64,000 nucleotides of DNA, from NCBI GenBank assembly GCA_001986395.2, contig MQVO02000004.1, forward strand, positions 372,001 through 436,000. The letters are read 5' to 3'. This document shows positions 1 to 11,915 of this stretch, piece after piece; the stretch's first letter is position 1; the number at the start of each line of letters is the position of its first letter. A program made the translations under genes and the position numbers. The notes under the pieces are model-generated. The model was given only the letters and a program-made list of their open reading frames with translations, made no database searches and was not told the DNA's origin. Origin of the DNA: Irpex lacteus (Eukaryota > Basidiomycota > Agaricomycetes > Polyporales > Irpicaceae).

Positions 1-557
1 TCACTGACTAGTTCAATCCGACCAACAGTCTAGATCTTCTTCTAGTCGGTGCGGTGGCCAAAACACACGCAGGTTCGGCCACAGAATCGTAGACTGCGGT
101 CTCGTCGCGCCACACCCCCGGTTCTTGTTTACCCTCGAGGTTGGCAACCAGACTAAGGGTTTGCTAAGGGCTGCGTTGACAAAAGTAGAACAGCGCGCTG
201 AGCTACCCTTACACAATTACCGACGCTAGTGTGTCACTGCCTAACCAGGTATAAGCGCATGGCGGGTGCAGGCGGGCGCGTTGTCCGAGACTCACGGCGC
301 TTGTCCTACCCAACGAAGGTATTCTTGTTTTGTTCGCGTCGCGTTGTCATATTCGACGCACTTGCGCAGGGCATGCCACTCATCAGAGTTTGCAATTGTC
401 TTGTCTAGGAGTGGTAACACAAACCCAAGTACGAGGATCTCGGACCGCTTAGTGGCTGGAATCATCGTCGTGCGCACTCCCGATTGCTCGTGTTCTGCGT
501 AACGAACCACGATCCTAACAGAACCAGGCACGCAAAATGATTGACTTCCGAGAGCGC
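1..557. other. No supported gene; 5' flank of the first gene
   Basis: Short open frames occur on both strands (for example 266-502 and 292-531), but none has convincing protein composition, a splice pattern or a family match. The stretch is best read as promoter-distal flank of the gene starting at 661. Confidence 0.5.
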
Positions 558-564
558 TATATAA
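558..564 (+). promoter_or_regulatory. TATA-like box upstream of the single-pass membrane protein gene
   Basis: TATATAA lies 97 bp upstream of the ATG at 661. The spacing would put transcription start near 590 and favours 661 as the start codon. A possible upstream coding exon (in-frame from about 625) cannot be excluded. Confidence 0.45.
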
Positions 565-660
565 TCCTCCATGTTCAGGTAATGTTCGAATAGGTCTTCC
601 CTTCTCTCACTTTAATTCTCGCAGTCGCTGGACGGTTGTCAAAACTCGACTAACTTCAAC

Positions 661-2316
661 ATGTTCATCCCTGCTCAAGCAGTTTTAAGTGCCGTTGAAG
701 TACTTCTATCTGAACATGCTCGTGTATTGGCACGCGAGGTGCCACTGGAAGGTTCAGGTCCAACGTGCGTCGCGTTTACCTTCCTTTCCGAGTCCTTACT
801 AATCAACGAGTGTTGCCAGTGTCGAACCGGTAGCAACTCCTGCTGTACTACCTTTCTACCCCGCGTGAGCAGTCTTATACTATATCCTTTGACGTTAGCT
901 AATATCTGACTTTCGCAGTACTGGCCTCACCACCAACGCCGGGATTTCATTCCCAAGGTAAGACGTGTTGTATTTGGCAGAATTTTGATAGATTGCGACT
1001 GACGCGTTATACCCATGATAGTATCGGTGCTCCCAATGTTATTCCTACGGCTACATCCATTCCCTCCTCTGACCCGTACGTAGCCAATGCAAAACAGAGT
1101 ACACATAATCTCACCATTCTTCAGGCCACTGTCCCAGGCCATTCTGCCGTCATCCACCTCCATGGACATTGCACTCGAACAGTAAGTGGTTCAACGAATG
1201 CGAATTGGCTGTATGTTCATCATCGACGTTTCCAGGAACCTTGCCAGCACATCGTTATTTACGCCTGCTATGTAAGCATTTCGAGCAATCCGGTATAGTA
1301 GAATATGCGACAGTGACTGACAGTGTTTCATGCAGTATTACAGCGACTGTGTTCGCATTTCCCCCTCCGTATGTCCCCGCACCTGGCAGCTTAGCGCTAG
1401 CACTAACTCTGTGCCCCATCTCTCAGCGAGCCATCCGCATCTCACTCTCTATCAGCGGGAGCCGCCGCAGGCATCACAGTCTTCGTCTGCGTCCTACTGG
1501 CTTCTCTCCTCATTACGACCTTCGTCTTCTGTACACTCCGGAGGTCTCGCCACACCATACCCAACCTGAAGTTGTTCTCGCATCGTAGCCGTAGAGACGA
1601 CTTGGACGAGAAGATATTTGGCAGGCACTCCTCGTTGGGAGTCTCACAATCGAGCCTCCCTCCCGAAGCACTGAGGACTTCGCCGTATACGGTCCGGAAG
1701 CCTCCTCCAAGATATACCCTTGTGGGTACGTACAGTGTTCATGGGCCTCAGTGTAGAAACATGTCCCATTGGCTCACCCTCCTCTTGAATATGGCTTCTA
1801 GGTAAAGCAGCCACCTCCTCTCCAACATCTGCCTCAGACGAAAAGTCGCCTATCGCATACCCCGACGTCGTTTATATTCAAGGCACTCGTGTATCCGAGT
1901 CGAGCCTTCCCAACCCTCGCTCCCCTGTTCAAGTTCCTCATCAACTTTCGGACCCCGACGTCATCTCTATCTCAAAGCCAGACGAAAACCTCGGCGGCGT
2001 CGACGTCAAAGGGCTGCCAGCACCACCGGACCTGGTGCTGAAGCATCCGGGATACCTCAGCCCGATATCTGGCTCCGTCCGAGTGGAGCGACTCTTGCGC
2101 ACTTTCACTCAGCGCACTCAGGCTTCAGCACGATCGACTCATGATCGTGGCCATGGGCTCGGAGATGAGGGTACGAGCTCAAACGCTGATCACTCAGTGA
2201 TCGGTGGTGGAGACTCGGAGGTGCCCACGATCAGTGCGCCACCACAATATGTTTCCTCAGTCCCTGGCGGGCTCAGCTCCCAGAGCGTAGATCATAACGA
2301 CTGGAAGGCACTTTGA
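661..2316 (+). CDS. Single-pass membrane protein with Ser/Thr/Pro-rich ectodomain
   Basis: I read nine exons: 661-764, 820-864, 919-957, 1022-1075, 1125-1181, 1236-1271, 1336-1368, 1427-1725 and 1802-2316. They sum to 1182 nt, giving 393 residues with all junctions in frame. The N-terminal part is rich in Ser, Thr, Pro and Ala. It is followed by a hydrophobic segment of about 25 residues with core VFVCVLLASLLITTFVFC, then a basic stop-transfer stretch (TLRRSRH). A cytoplasmic tail of about 240 residues follows, rich in Ser and Pro. The architecture resembles Agaricomycete surface proteins of unknown function. No catalytic domain is recognisable, and a clean signal peptide is not evident, so an upstream first exon may be missing. 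The seven exons before the TM segment are very short (33-104 nt). The splice model is well supported by frame closure; the function is unknown. Confidence 0.66.
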
Positions 2317-3011
2317 ATTTACACGTTAAAGATATCCATCTCTTTTCTACCACTCCTTAATATTGTATCCATACCATAACACTCGCTCGTCTATGCTCTC
2401 CTTTGATTTTCTAGTCGTAATGTTGTTAAGCTTTTATATCCTGTTGCCAGACACACTCACACTCATCCTCATTCGCTCCTTCCACCCTGCTTTCCCCGCT
2501 CCTTACCATTTGTACCATTCTCTCGTGTAGCCTTATATCTTACACGGACGTCCCACAGCCAAGTAGCATAGTTATAGTTGATTTATATCCAAATTTCCAG
2601 GTTCTTATTTCACCGCCCAACGAACTCCGTCCTCCACAATCTAACAAAGCGAGAAGAATGCAGGAAGCATTAAATATAATCGACCGGCGTTCGAAAGAGG
2701 AAAAACGAAAAGCGAAGCAAAGACCAGTCGATAGTGGTAGGGTATGTGGTTGATAAAAATATAGGTGCTGGTTCGATCAATCAGCACAGAAGGCGAATAA
2801 ACGGCAGTAGGTAGATGAGTAAGTAGAGTTTGGAGTCAAATATTCGTTAGCGAGAAATGACAGAGGAAGGTGGTATTGGAGGTGAGAGACTCGTCGGAAG
2901 GAATAATGATACAGATCCAAAGTGGGTTCAGGGAATTCAAGTTGACTTGGATGGATGGCTTGGTTATGGGCTCGTCTTCGTGTGTTCAATCTGGTGGCGT
3001 CGTTCGTCATG
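2317..3011. other. Intergenic, convergent gene ends
   Basis: A T-rich stretch after the stop at 2316 fits a 3' UTR. The far end is the 3' flank of the minus-strand transporter. Open frames on both strands around 2777-3114 partly overlap the transporter's tail in other frames and are not supported as genes. Confidence 0.5.
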
Positions 3012-4755
3012 TCATGAAGTGCGTTCCAAGGATGATCGTGAGCTGCCGAGGGCACTTGCAGGGCGGCTTTCCGACCGGGAGCTTAGGGCGCTACCAGGTC
3101 TTGAAGGCGGGTAAAGGTTACCCTCAGAGTCCGGAACTCGCAGGTTCGAGCTACCAGAGGATAGCTGTGTCGTTCGCGGAGGTGCAGCAAAGAATTGGGC
3201 TTGAGGGGACATCCTCGGCGGCGAGCCCTTCTCGTTTAGCAATGTCTCCCGCTCAATGGGAGATGTTGGGAACGATCGTGAAGGAGCATGATGAGCACGA
3301 GATGGCGAGGAACCACGGAGAGACGACAAAGAAGACGTGGACCCATGTCGAGAGGTCCTTCCCTCCGCCACGGGCAAATCGGTAGGAGATGCGTTTCGTA
3401 CGCTCGTGTATGTCGGGCGCTTCCAGCGCCAACTCCACTTCCGGCAGGACCGTGCCGATGCATCATTGGATGAGCAGTCCGGCTGGTTATACATCCACGT
3501 TGCAACGAGGACCACGACAGAGCCAAGGGCAAACGTCACAGTCATCTGGAAGTGGAATAAAGCCACCGAGGCCAGGAACGAGATGACGATGCTCAAACTC
3601 GTGGCGAAACCCTTGAGGATGTTGTCTGCGTACTTGATGACGAGTGCAGTGAGGAGACCACCCAAGACTTGCGTCAGGACCGTTGCCCATGCGCTGGCTC
3701 CAAAGTTGGCGAATATGCTCGAGTTGATTAAACTGGTCGTAGGATTGGAGCTCGTTTGGGAAGAGAACACGATAGGCGCCAGAGCGGGAAGGAGAGAGAA
3801 GAGCGACAGCTGGACGTTGCGAACCCAAAGATCGCCAGGGCTGTTCTTCAAGACCATTTCGAAGTATACTCCGGCAAGGCCGGATGTGAAACAGGCTGCC
3901 GTAACGGCCATGAAGCCCTTGAACGCGTTTAGCTCGTGGGCAGACGCCGACTTGTGAGCTCCGGATTGAATTTGCACGATACCAACGCCTATGGCCAAGA
4001 ACAGCAATGCTAGCCACTTTATAGGGCTCAATTTCTTGCGCAAAAGCACGACAGAAAATGCGGCGGTGGTCAGAATCTTCATCTGGTACGTGACTTGGAA
4101 CGTGGCAGCCTCTAGATTTGAAACAGCGACGAATTGCAAGTTATTCTGAATCACTGTGCGTAGAAGACGCGTCAGTTACCGCGCAAAGAACCGCTTATCG
4201 ATTTATCTTACCATAGAGTATGGCAGGTATGGCGAGCTTCCAGCAATCCGGGCGAAACACTTCCTTTCCGAGACGGCGAAAGCGACCAAGCAACGCCCAC
4301 GGGTTCCACGGCGAGATAGACACCTTCTGACCGTTCGGGAGATATTGCGGGGCATAGTTATCAAGCCGCGCGAATGCGATGCCAAGTGAAATTGTCCCCT
4401 TGAGGAGTTCGACGAGTAACACCGCTGCTGCTGCGGAGTATGTCTGCGATGGCGCAGCAGACACACGAGAGTAATGCATGATGAGGGTAAGGGCAGCGTT
4501 CTGCACTGCTAGTGTGACAAGCCTGTAAACATAGCGAGGTCAATACAGAGCTGTCGGCACGAACGTGAAGCTCGTCGGTCACGTCGTCATACGAAATGAA
4601 ACTCACGAGACATATTTCAGTGGTAGTCCAAATATTGAAGGAACCGGGGCAGGAGTCTCTTGGGACACCCCTAGTTCCTGCTTTTCATAAACGTCCTCTT
4701 CATGGTGCAACTCGACCTGAAACTGTAATGACTGGGACTTGTGCTGTTCGGACAT
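3012..4755 (-). CDS. UDP-galactose/nucleotide-sugar transporter (SLC35A type)
   Basis: Three exons, 4755-4607, 4522-4212 and 4153-3012, total 1602 nt (533 residues). The protein has a short cytosolic N-terminus, then the Golgi nucleotide-sugar transporter fold. Family hallmarks are NNLQFVAVSNLEAATFQVTY, the KILTTA segment, SLGIAFARLDNYAPQYLP, LAGVYFEMVLKNSP and a late VIKYADNILKGFATSLSIV helix. Members import UDP-galactose (or related UDP-sugars) into the Golgi in exchange for UMP. The membrane core is followed by about 150 residues of Ser/Arg/Pro-rich tail, longer than the roughly 350-residue animal and yeast proteins. That tail is low complexity and probably cytosolic. Its 3' end converges on the gene ending at 2316. 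Substrate cannot be decided from sequence alone. Confidence 0.9.
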
Positions 4756-7190
4756 GACGAGAGATGCGGGGGAGCAGAGTACTGTGCAGAGGTAATTAAG
4801 AGGATGTAGTAAGCTGTTCTGGCTGCGCGTTGTGCGCCGAGCTGCTCAGCAGCTAGGAAGTCGTCGCCGTTGTTGTTGAGGGCGTCGTGGATGTCGAGGA
4901 CGTCGAGGAGGTTGAGGAAACCAGGGCGAAACGTTAACAGTGGTTTTCGCCCCACCTGTTTAAGCTGTAACCGTGAGAAAGTATTGATCGCGCTAAACTC
5001 GCGTAGCGCCACAGAGCGCCCATGTGTACATCACGGATCTGAGATCGAAGCACCGCCTATCTGCGCGCAGCAATTGCACATGGAAGGTCCTCGCCTCACT
5101 CTGTTGTCTCGTTCTCTCTTCAGCCATGTTCAGTATCTATGTCTGCTGCTGTGCTCTCTAATAGGTGAGTGTCGCAACTGAAGGTATGTTGAGAACGATC
5201 TTAAAACCGCCACGGCTTACAACCCATGATATCCGCGTTGGAACCTTTGCAGCAGCTTTTACAGCATCGTGTCAAATCCCGCCGACCTGACCGCGATGGC
5301 CACGGGGTTGCTCTGACAGGCATAAGTACCGCGGGTATTCAGCATTGCGCATGCGCACGCCTTTCTGATCGATGCGCTGGTTTATCCTGCGGATCCGGAG
5401 AGCGTTTCCCAATTTCACGCCTTTGATAGCTTGGTATCTTGGCGACTTGCTCATTGTATGGACGAACCTGCTGACGAACAGAACGAGGTGAGCTAGATGT
5501 TACGAAGCTTGTGTGTGTGCGCAGAAATGAGAAAAGTTACGTACGGTGGGCATTCGTTTCGCATTGTAGGCTCAGGAGTGTTTGTTACACCGACATACCC
5601 TGTGGTTCTTGTGCCAGACTCAATCACATGGTTACTTCCGTGAATAATATCAGTGGCCATGGTGCAATACTGCTCAGCCTCATGCTGAAGCCTACTTATG
5701 GGTATCACTGCGACATAGTATAGCATTCTTGTGCGCCCGCTATCAATACATCTTTCTATTGACGGATGCCGTCGGTTGCACCGGTGCATTGCACCGCATG
5801 TCATCTACTTATGCTGTTGCAATACATTGCTCTATCATTATCTCTATCTAATCCGCAACATCCGAACTATGTTTTAGATCTGGAGGAAGCGTCATGTGTA
5901 TCTAAGCTTACGCCACAGTCAAGCCACAGTAGTAGTTAACAACGGATGGTTCGTATCACCGCCATTTCCGTGCCGAAATAATCGGTTAGTACGGGCCACT
6001 TGGAGTACTTAATTACACAATTAGAAGCAAATATATGACGATATATGATAGATGCAAAGTATGAAAGACCACCATTGTGATATCTAGATCGTCGTTCTGG
6101 CGTTGTTCCATCAAAGTTACCAAATGCAGCAATTTTACTCACGCCGTTTCCACCTCCCACACCGTCATCATCTGTGCTCAGCGACCTCGAACTTAAACCC
6201 TAGTAAAACTTCCTCTTGACCTTGAGATAATCACCCAGCAAAGTTCTCTTCAGATGAAGCATCACTTACACATGTGAATTGCCAATTCACTCTCCAGGTG
6301 AGCAAAGTGCTTCCTCGAATCGAAGCTGTTCCGAATTTTCCTGAATTCGATCCATTGAACAGCCTCATCATTGGCTTTGATGCACAGTGAATGTTATGCC
6401 CTCTTACCCGCATTGCAACGATAGGGTTCTCCTGATACAGTCAAAGCCCTTTGGCCTCGAACAAGCATCCCCCTTTCTATGGGACTCAGTCGCGTAGAGC
6501 CACTCGTCGCGGACTTCCAAGGACTTCGGTTCACGGCAGCCCCTACCATGCATGCTCACGGTTCCTATTGTACACAGCCTTCGGTACTGTGCGGGTGCCA
6601 CGAGCTTCATTAGACTGGTCGTAAAGTCACACACTAAAACCTAGCCTTGTGTGCACATCCACTCCCCGGGTCTTTGGCACCAAGTCTGTGGCGCAGCAAG
6701 CATCAATGACGAACAGTCTTTCATCTCTGTACATGTCAAAATCGCACGATTGCCTACAGCCTCGCCATATCCGGTCGCTACTCTCTCATTTGGTGTAAAT
6801 GGCTACCCATGGTAACCGCGTGGCGTTTGTCCTGAGGCGAACAAGGCAACGACGAGCCCTAACACATGGGCGGGCCCATCTCTTCCCTGCTACGCTAACC
6901 CACTTCTAGGCAACCTACGCCCGTATCACGCCGTGGCGGACCTTCGTGGACTCACATCTTCACGTATACAATGGCCCATTTAACTCTCCGACCCGCATTT
7001 GGATTCCCGCCCCCTTCAGCTGTAGTGCCGCATGCGATCGGTGGCGACGTTCACTGCCTTGATACACAACGGCCACACACAGGCCATTTGTTGTAGTGGA
7101 TCGCAGTACGCACAATACGGCCACACCCGTAGAACGGGATCCTGTACATGTAGTCAGGCCACCACCCGAAGGCCTTTCGAGTGGCGTTTA
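4756..7190. other. 2.4-kb region without a supported gene
   Basis: This contains the divergent 5' flanks of the sugar transporter and the ABC transporter. A minus-strand frame at 5012-4671 starts upstream of and overlaps the transporter start, and may be 5' UTR. A minus-strand frame at 6413-6231 contains FNGSNSGKFGTA, faintly like the start of a copia-type gag; this is too short and too isolated to call. No tRNA or repeat array was seen. Confidence 0.4.
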
Positions 7191-7193
7191 AAC

Positions 7194-7200
7194 ATATAAA
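7194..7200 (+). promoter_or_regulatory. TATA-like box of the ABC transporter gene
   Basis: ATATAAA lies 73 bp upstream of the ATG at 7273. Spacing and sequence fit a core promoter. Confidence 0.5.
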
Positions 7201-7272
7201 TGCCCAGGATTCTTCCCGTAGCCCATATCAGCAATCTCTCAGCCCGACTCTACCTTCTCCTCGCCGTGTGCC

Positions 7273-9959
7273 ATGAGCTACCTCGAGAAGGATCCATCTC
7301 TACGATACCCTCGACTCAAGACTTTCGACTATGGCCTGTGGCGCGTGATGTACGAGGATTCAGCACGCAAGTCGAAGGGGTTGGTGAATAGCGCCTTGGC
7401 TCGTGTCCGACAAATCAGGGATACCCCTGTGATACGGTTCTGCCGTGACGTCTATTCTGTCGATCCTGCCAACTCTATCTTGTGTGTGATCAGCCGATTT
7501 CTGAGCGGTGTGGAACAGTCATTGCTGGTCTATTGGTCCACAAAGATATTCGGCTTGGTAGGTCACCCCTCCACCACACATCCAGGAGTCTGACTTTGGC
7601 ATCTAGATTGAGGCAGGATACTCGAGAGGGAAGATTGACCGGCATGCTATCTTAGCTGTACTCCTGGCACGCGTAGGCCTCAGTTTGTTCACGGTCTTCT
7701 GGCGAAGATGGACGTACGTGATCATCATCTATGAATATCTGATAAACTAATCATGTAGATGTTGTAGGACACACGTTGACGCTGTCATGGAGACTCAGGT
7801 CAGGATGCATTACCAAGAGCAATTGCTCAAAGGCAAGCGTACTACCCACTATCATCACTAGCACCACTCGACTGATACTCGGTAACAGCCCACTGCGCGG
7901 ATCTACAGGAGAACTACGATGCGGCCAATGGTGCGATGCTCACTTTATTGCATTATTCATCATCTAATCATCGCTACCATCAGACCAACAATTCACTTCC
8001 GTTGCACCTCCTCCGGCCTGGAGGCTCATCTTTGGTATCCTGGAACTCGCACAATCCTTTATGTCCCTCTTCAGCCAATTGTTCCTCCTCTTTACACTGT
8101 CTCGATCCCGCGCAGACGGGAAAGCCATGATTGTTGTCTGCTTGGCTAAGCCGCTATACAATCTTTTCTTGACGGAGTCTATGTTCAGTACACGTAGGTC
8201 AACGATGTGCCACACTCCCTCTTCCAGTGCTAATGGACTCAACGGCCAGCGTATTTTGCGTACATTCACGATCAGGTATACGAGCGTATGAGTTCAATGT
8301 GGAAGATAGCCATGGATCCGTACTATGCAAAGGAAATTGCCGCGTGTGGTCTCTTCGACTTCCTCACGACTGGTGAGAAGCTTACTTCCTTAAGACCGAA
8401 CTAATTTAACAGTCCTTGCGGGCAGAATTCCGACAGGCACGATCGATGTTGCGTGGTGTAGCAGAGCGCGCACCATACACTCTCTCGGTAAACGACTCTG
8501 TGCTGAATGAACTCACCACGGAACTACTAGGACCTATACCCTTGGTACGCCACATATTATCGTATGCACTGTCATCCCCGTCTGACAATGCCTCACGTAG
8601 ATCTACGTTGCCACCAATGCACTGATCCACCCTCACAGCATGTCTCTGTCGTCGATTCTTGTCATCAATGAAACATCCTTTGCTCTTGGGAACTTGTTCA
8701 GCTCTTTGTCTCTGGGACTTTCACAATTGGGCCATGATGTATCGGATATCGCGGCGTTATATTCTAGAATCGACGCTTATGAGGCTCAGCAAGCTACTCA
8801 GCAACAGCTACTCCAGTACCCTCTTCCCGGTTCCCATGTGTTGCCAGGTATGGACATCAAGTTCAGGTACGTCTCATCCTATTTCATTGCCTCTTAATTG
8901 CCTCTCCTTCACATCAAATAAAACTAACTTTGTCTAAAGCAATGTTAGCTTCCGGTACCCTGGTGCTCCACAAGGCCAATTCGCTCTACGAAACGTCTCT
9001 TTCACCATCGAACGCTCATCCATGGTAGTCATAGTCGGACAAAACGGCAGCGGGAAATCCTCCTTAGCGAATCTCCTCACGGGTCTCACGAAGCCAGTCT
9101 CAGGCGACATCCTCATCGACGACATCAAGTCTTCATCCTTCCGACGGGCGGACCTGGCACAAGCAATTGCATCCTTGACACAAGACCATAGGATTCTCCC
9201 ACTGAGCATCGCGGAGAATATTAGCTTGGGAAATGCTACTCACACACAATGCATGGGCCGTATACGGGAGGCAGCTGAGCTTGGCGGTGCGGCGGAGTTC
9301 ATTGACAAGTTTCCGGATGGCCTTGATCATAGTCTGGCGGTATTGAGGACACACTATACGCATGGGGATCTTCCTGAAGGGCCGTTGGCGGACTTTGCGG
9401 ATGAGTTCACGCGATACACGGACATCTCTGGTGTGTTTTATCTACTCTCTCTTGATTTACCCCTCATAAACCATCAACTTCAGGTGGTGAGAGACAACGT
9501 CTAGCTGCGTAAGTTGGAGTCGCAAATTCTTGGTCTGCCGAACTGTATACTGATATCTCTCTCCCGCCAGTGCAAGGACCTTCATGCGCCTTCTCTCCTC
9601 GAAGACCAAACTCGTGGTAGCCGACGAGCCAAGTGCCGCGATAGACCCCATCGGCGAGCACGAACTCTTCGAGAGACTACGGGAACACCGAAGAGGCAGA
9701 ACGATGATCTTCATCTCACATCGCTTTGGCCACCTCACGAAGTATGCCGACCAGATATTGTACGTACACCTCCTTTTATTGAGGTGCTGGCAACGCTTGG
9801 ATGTGCTAATTCCGTATTTGCAGATGTATGAAGGACGGGCAGTTGGTCGAGACCGGTACTCATTCTCAGCTCATGGCCCTAGAAGGGGAGTACCGTCGGT
9901 TGTATGATGCGCAAGCCAGGGCCTTCACCGAGGACATACCCCCTTCTCCTGACATTTGA
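7273..9959 (+). CDS. Half-size ABC transporter (ABCB-like, TMD-NBD)
   Basis: Twelve exons can be joined in frame: 7273-7557, 7607-7713, 7759-7832, 7889-7930, 7984-8193, 8250-8372, 8426-8544, 8601-8866, 8940-9430, 9484-9508, 9571-9759 and 9824-9959. They total 2067 nt (688 residues). The N-terminal half carries the membrane domain, with hydrophobic helices around the segment ending LFLLFTLSRSRADGK. The C-terminal half is one nucleotide-binding domain. It has Walker A GQNGSGKSS, signature ISGGERQRL, Walker B LVVADEPSAAID and H-loop FISHRFGH. The canonical LSGGQ is thus ISGGE, and the D-loop (SAAID) is intact. Such half transporters dimerise and export substrates using ATP; the substrate is unknown. 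The intron at 7833-7888 begins GC (AG/GCAAGC) instead of GT. I recognise the family, not the orthologue. Confidence 0.88.
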
Positions 9960-10138
9960 TGACCATTCGCGTTGCGTTAGCATTGGACTGTTGTGGCGAC
10001 GTTATTTTATCTGCAATGTCTGTAATATGTTACTAGTATCTGCCATTGTCTTATTACCATATGTATATATGTAACATAGCGACCCGTGTTTACCACCATG
10101 TATATCAGCCTATCAATTGCCAAGCCCATTACAGACGG

Positions 10139-11570
10139 CTACAGACCCTCCTCAATCTCCAGAACGACCGGACAATGATCCGAAGCGCCATATATCTCGC
10201 TCCTAATCTCACACATCTTGACTTTATCGACAAGCCGCTCACTTAGTACGACTAATCAAGCCTCCACGTCAGTTTCTGTCATATCGGTGAAGCGCTTTGA
10301 TAGAATGCTCACATGTATCCAGCCGCCAACCGACACCCTTTCTTCTACAGTCCTGCCGGTAGGAGAAGTACGTATAATGCTTCAGTTCCGGGTGCAGATG
10401 CCTCCATACGTCCACCATCTTCTTCGCCCCGGAATCCTCTGCGTCCGGAGGTTCTAGGATTCGAGCGAACGACGACGTCTCGGCTTCAGTGTAGCCTGGT
10501 GTTTTGTTCCAGTTCGGTTTGGGGTTGGAGAGGTCTGAAAGCAATACCAATCAGAATTATGCGAGATGATGGGTTGGAAAGGATAGGAAAGGAGCAGCTA
10601 CGACAAACCTTTGTCAGTCGGAGCGACGTTCAAGTCTCCAGTCCATATCACAGGTTTCTTCTTGTCCAGTTCCCGAATATACTTCTCAAAATGTAGATTC
10701 CATGCTTTCTTCTCGTCTAGCGTCTACATCGAAACGTCAATCAACACCAACTCCATTGAGGAAGTGCATAACGATCGTTGAATCTACCTTCAAGCCTTGG
10801 CCAGCATTGACAACGTATGTTCCAATGACGTACGTGTTCTCAAACTCGAGTGTGATGATTCTTCCTTTGTAAATCTTTGAGTCGGGATGTCCAGGCAGAG
10901 TGTAGTCCACCGATAGTGGCTTCACTTTGGACAAGATAGCCGTCCCAGCTATGAATGATAGAGATGTATCAGAAACGCGTGAATGTTAGTAGAATCTTCA
11001 GAGAATACCTGACAATATGTCTTCTTCTCCGAAATTGCCCAGTAACGGTGCGGGTACCGTTGTGTGAGTGCTGGGTCTAATGGCGCGTCGTTGACCTGCA
11101 CAAATCAGTAAGTTCACCAGAAACAAGCCTATCATATATGCAAACCTTTGTCTCAGTCAGGACGAGTATATCCGCATCTTCTGCTTCCACGTAGTATTTA
11201 AAGCCCTGTGGATCGTGATGTCACTGTCAAAATCATCCAAAAGTGACGTGTGGACACGTGTATTTACCTTCTTAGAAGCTGCAGCGAGTCCACATATATT
11301 CCACGTCGCAATTCTTAGTGCCCCCTCGTGCTTTGGGGCGAACGAGATATTGACTGGAAGTACTTTGTTCGTAGGTTGTCCGCTGGCCCCCAGGCCACTC
11401 TCCGTCGCGTCTTGTGGTGTTGTCTTAGCCTTTTTCGATGTAGATGGTTGGCTTTCAGATTCATCATCTTCTGTAGAGGCGGCCTTTCGTTTCACGGATG
11501 AGCTGGCACGTTTAGCAGCCGGGCCTTCTGGTTTCTCGGTCTTTGCGGCCGCAGCGCGTTTGGCGGGCAT
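10139..11570 (-). CDS. AP endonuclease, APE1/exonuclease III type
   Basis: Seven exons, 11570-11268, 11205-11146, 11095-11014, 10948-10788, 10723-10609, 10534-10313 and 10251-10139, sum to 1056 nt (351 residues). The first about 90 residues are a Lys/Ala/Ser-rich basic leader, probably nuclear targeting. The endonuclease/exonuclease/phosphatase fold follows. Visible family motifs are [13 protein letters not shown] (Asn of the metal site), DILVLTETK (catalytic Glu), [16 protein letters not shown] (Asp and Asn), [17 protein letters not shown] and the terminal [10 protein letters not shown] carrying the catalytic His. It nicks DNA 5' of abasic sites in base-excision repair. The intron after exon 3 has an unusual GTCAGG donor, but only that choice keeps the SGTAILSK motif in frame. 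The open frame extends upstream only through a TTG, so 11570 is the start. Its 3' end lies 180 bp from that of the ABC gene. Confidence 0.93.
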
Positions 11571-11915
11571 GGTAACAATCCGAGAGGTATGCAAATATAA
11601 TGACGAGTGTATAGAGAAGTATCGCAACCTACTTATCAGTATTTCGGAAAGCAAGATTAGTATTCAAACGTAGACTTCTGAAGACGTGTAATATGGTCGA
11701 GTTCATGAGGTGGTACCAGGACCAAGCGCTTGAGCGCGTTTCGAACGCGTTACGTAACGCATCCGCATATCAGGGCAACTTGGAATAGATTGCATTGAGA
11801 ACAAACCAGACAAATGAAGCCAATACCGTCCAAAGTACAATGTTACAAAGCAGTTAAAGCACATATCAAAGCACACATGATTTTACAACAAGGAACAAGC
11901 TTTCACCTCAACACT
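11571..11915. other. Intergenic between endonuclease start and transhydrogenase stop
   Basis: The 345 bp contain the promoter of the endonuclease and the 3' end of the transhydrogenase, both on the minus strand. A short palindromic-looking GCGTTTCGAACGCG sits near 11,737. No gene is seen. Confidence 0.45.

Noticed and set aside
6231..6413. Copia-type gag remnant
   Set aside because: Only a short FNGSN-like word is present; no zinc knuckle, protease or integrase remnant is nearby.
11571..11654. Extended N-terminus of the AP endonuclease as a mitochondrial leader
   Set aside because: The frame is open but begins with TTG, not ATG; the first ATG gives the usual basic nuclear leader.
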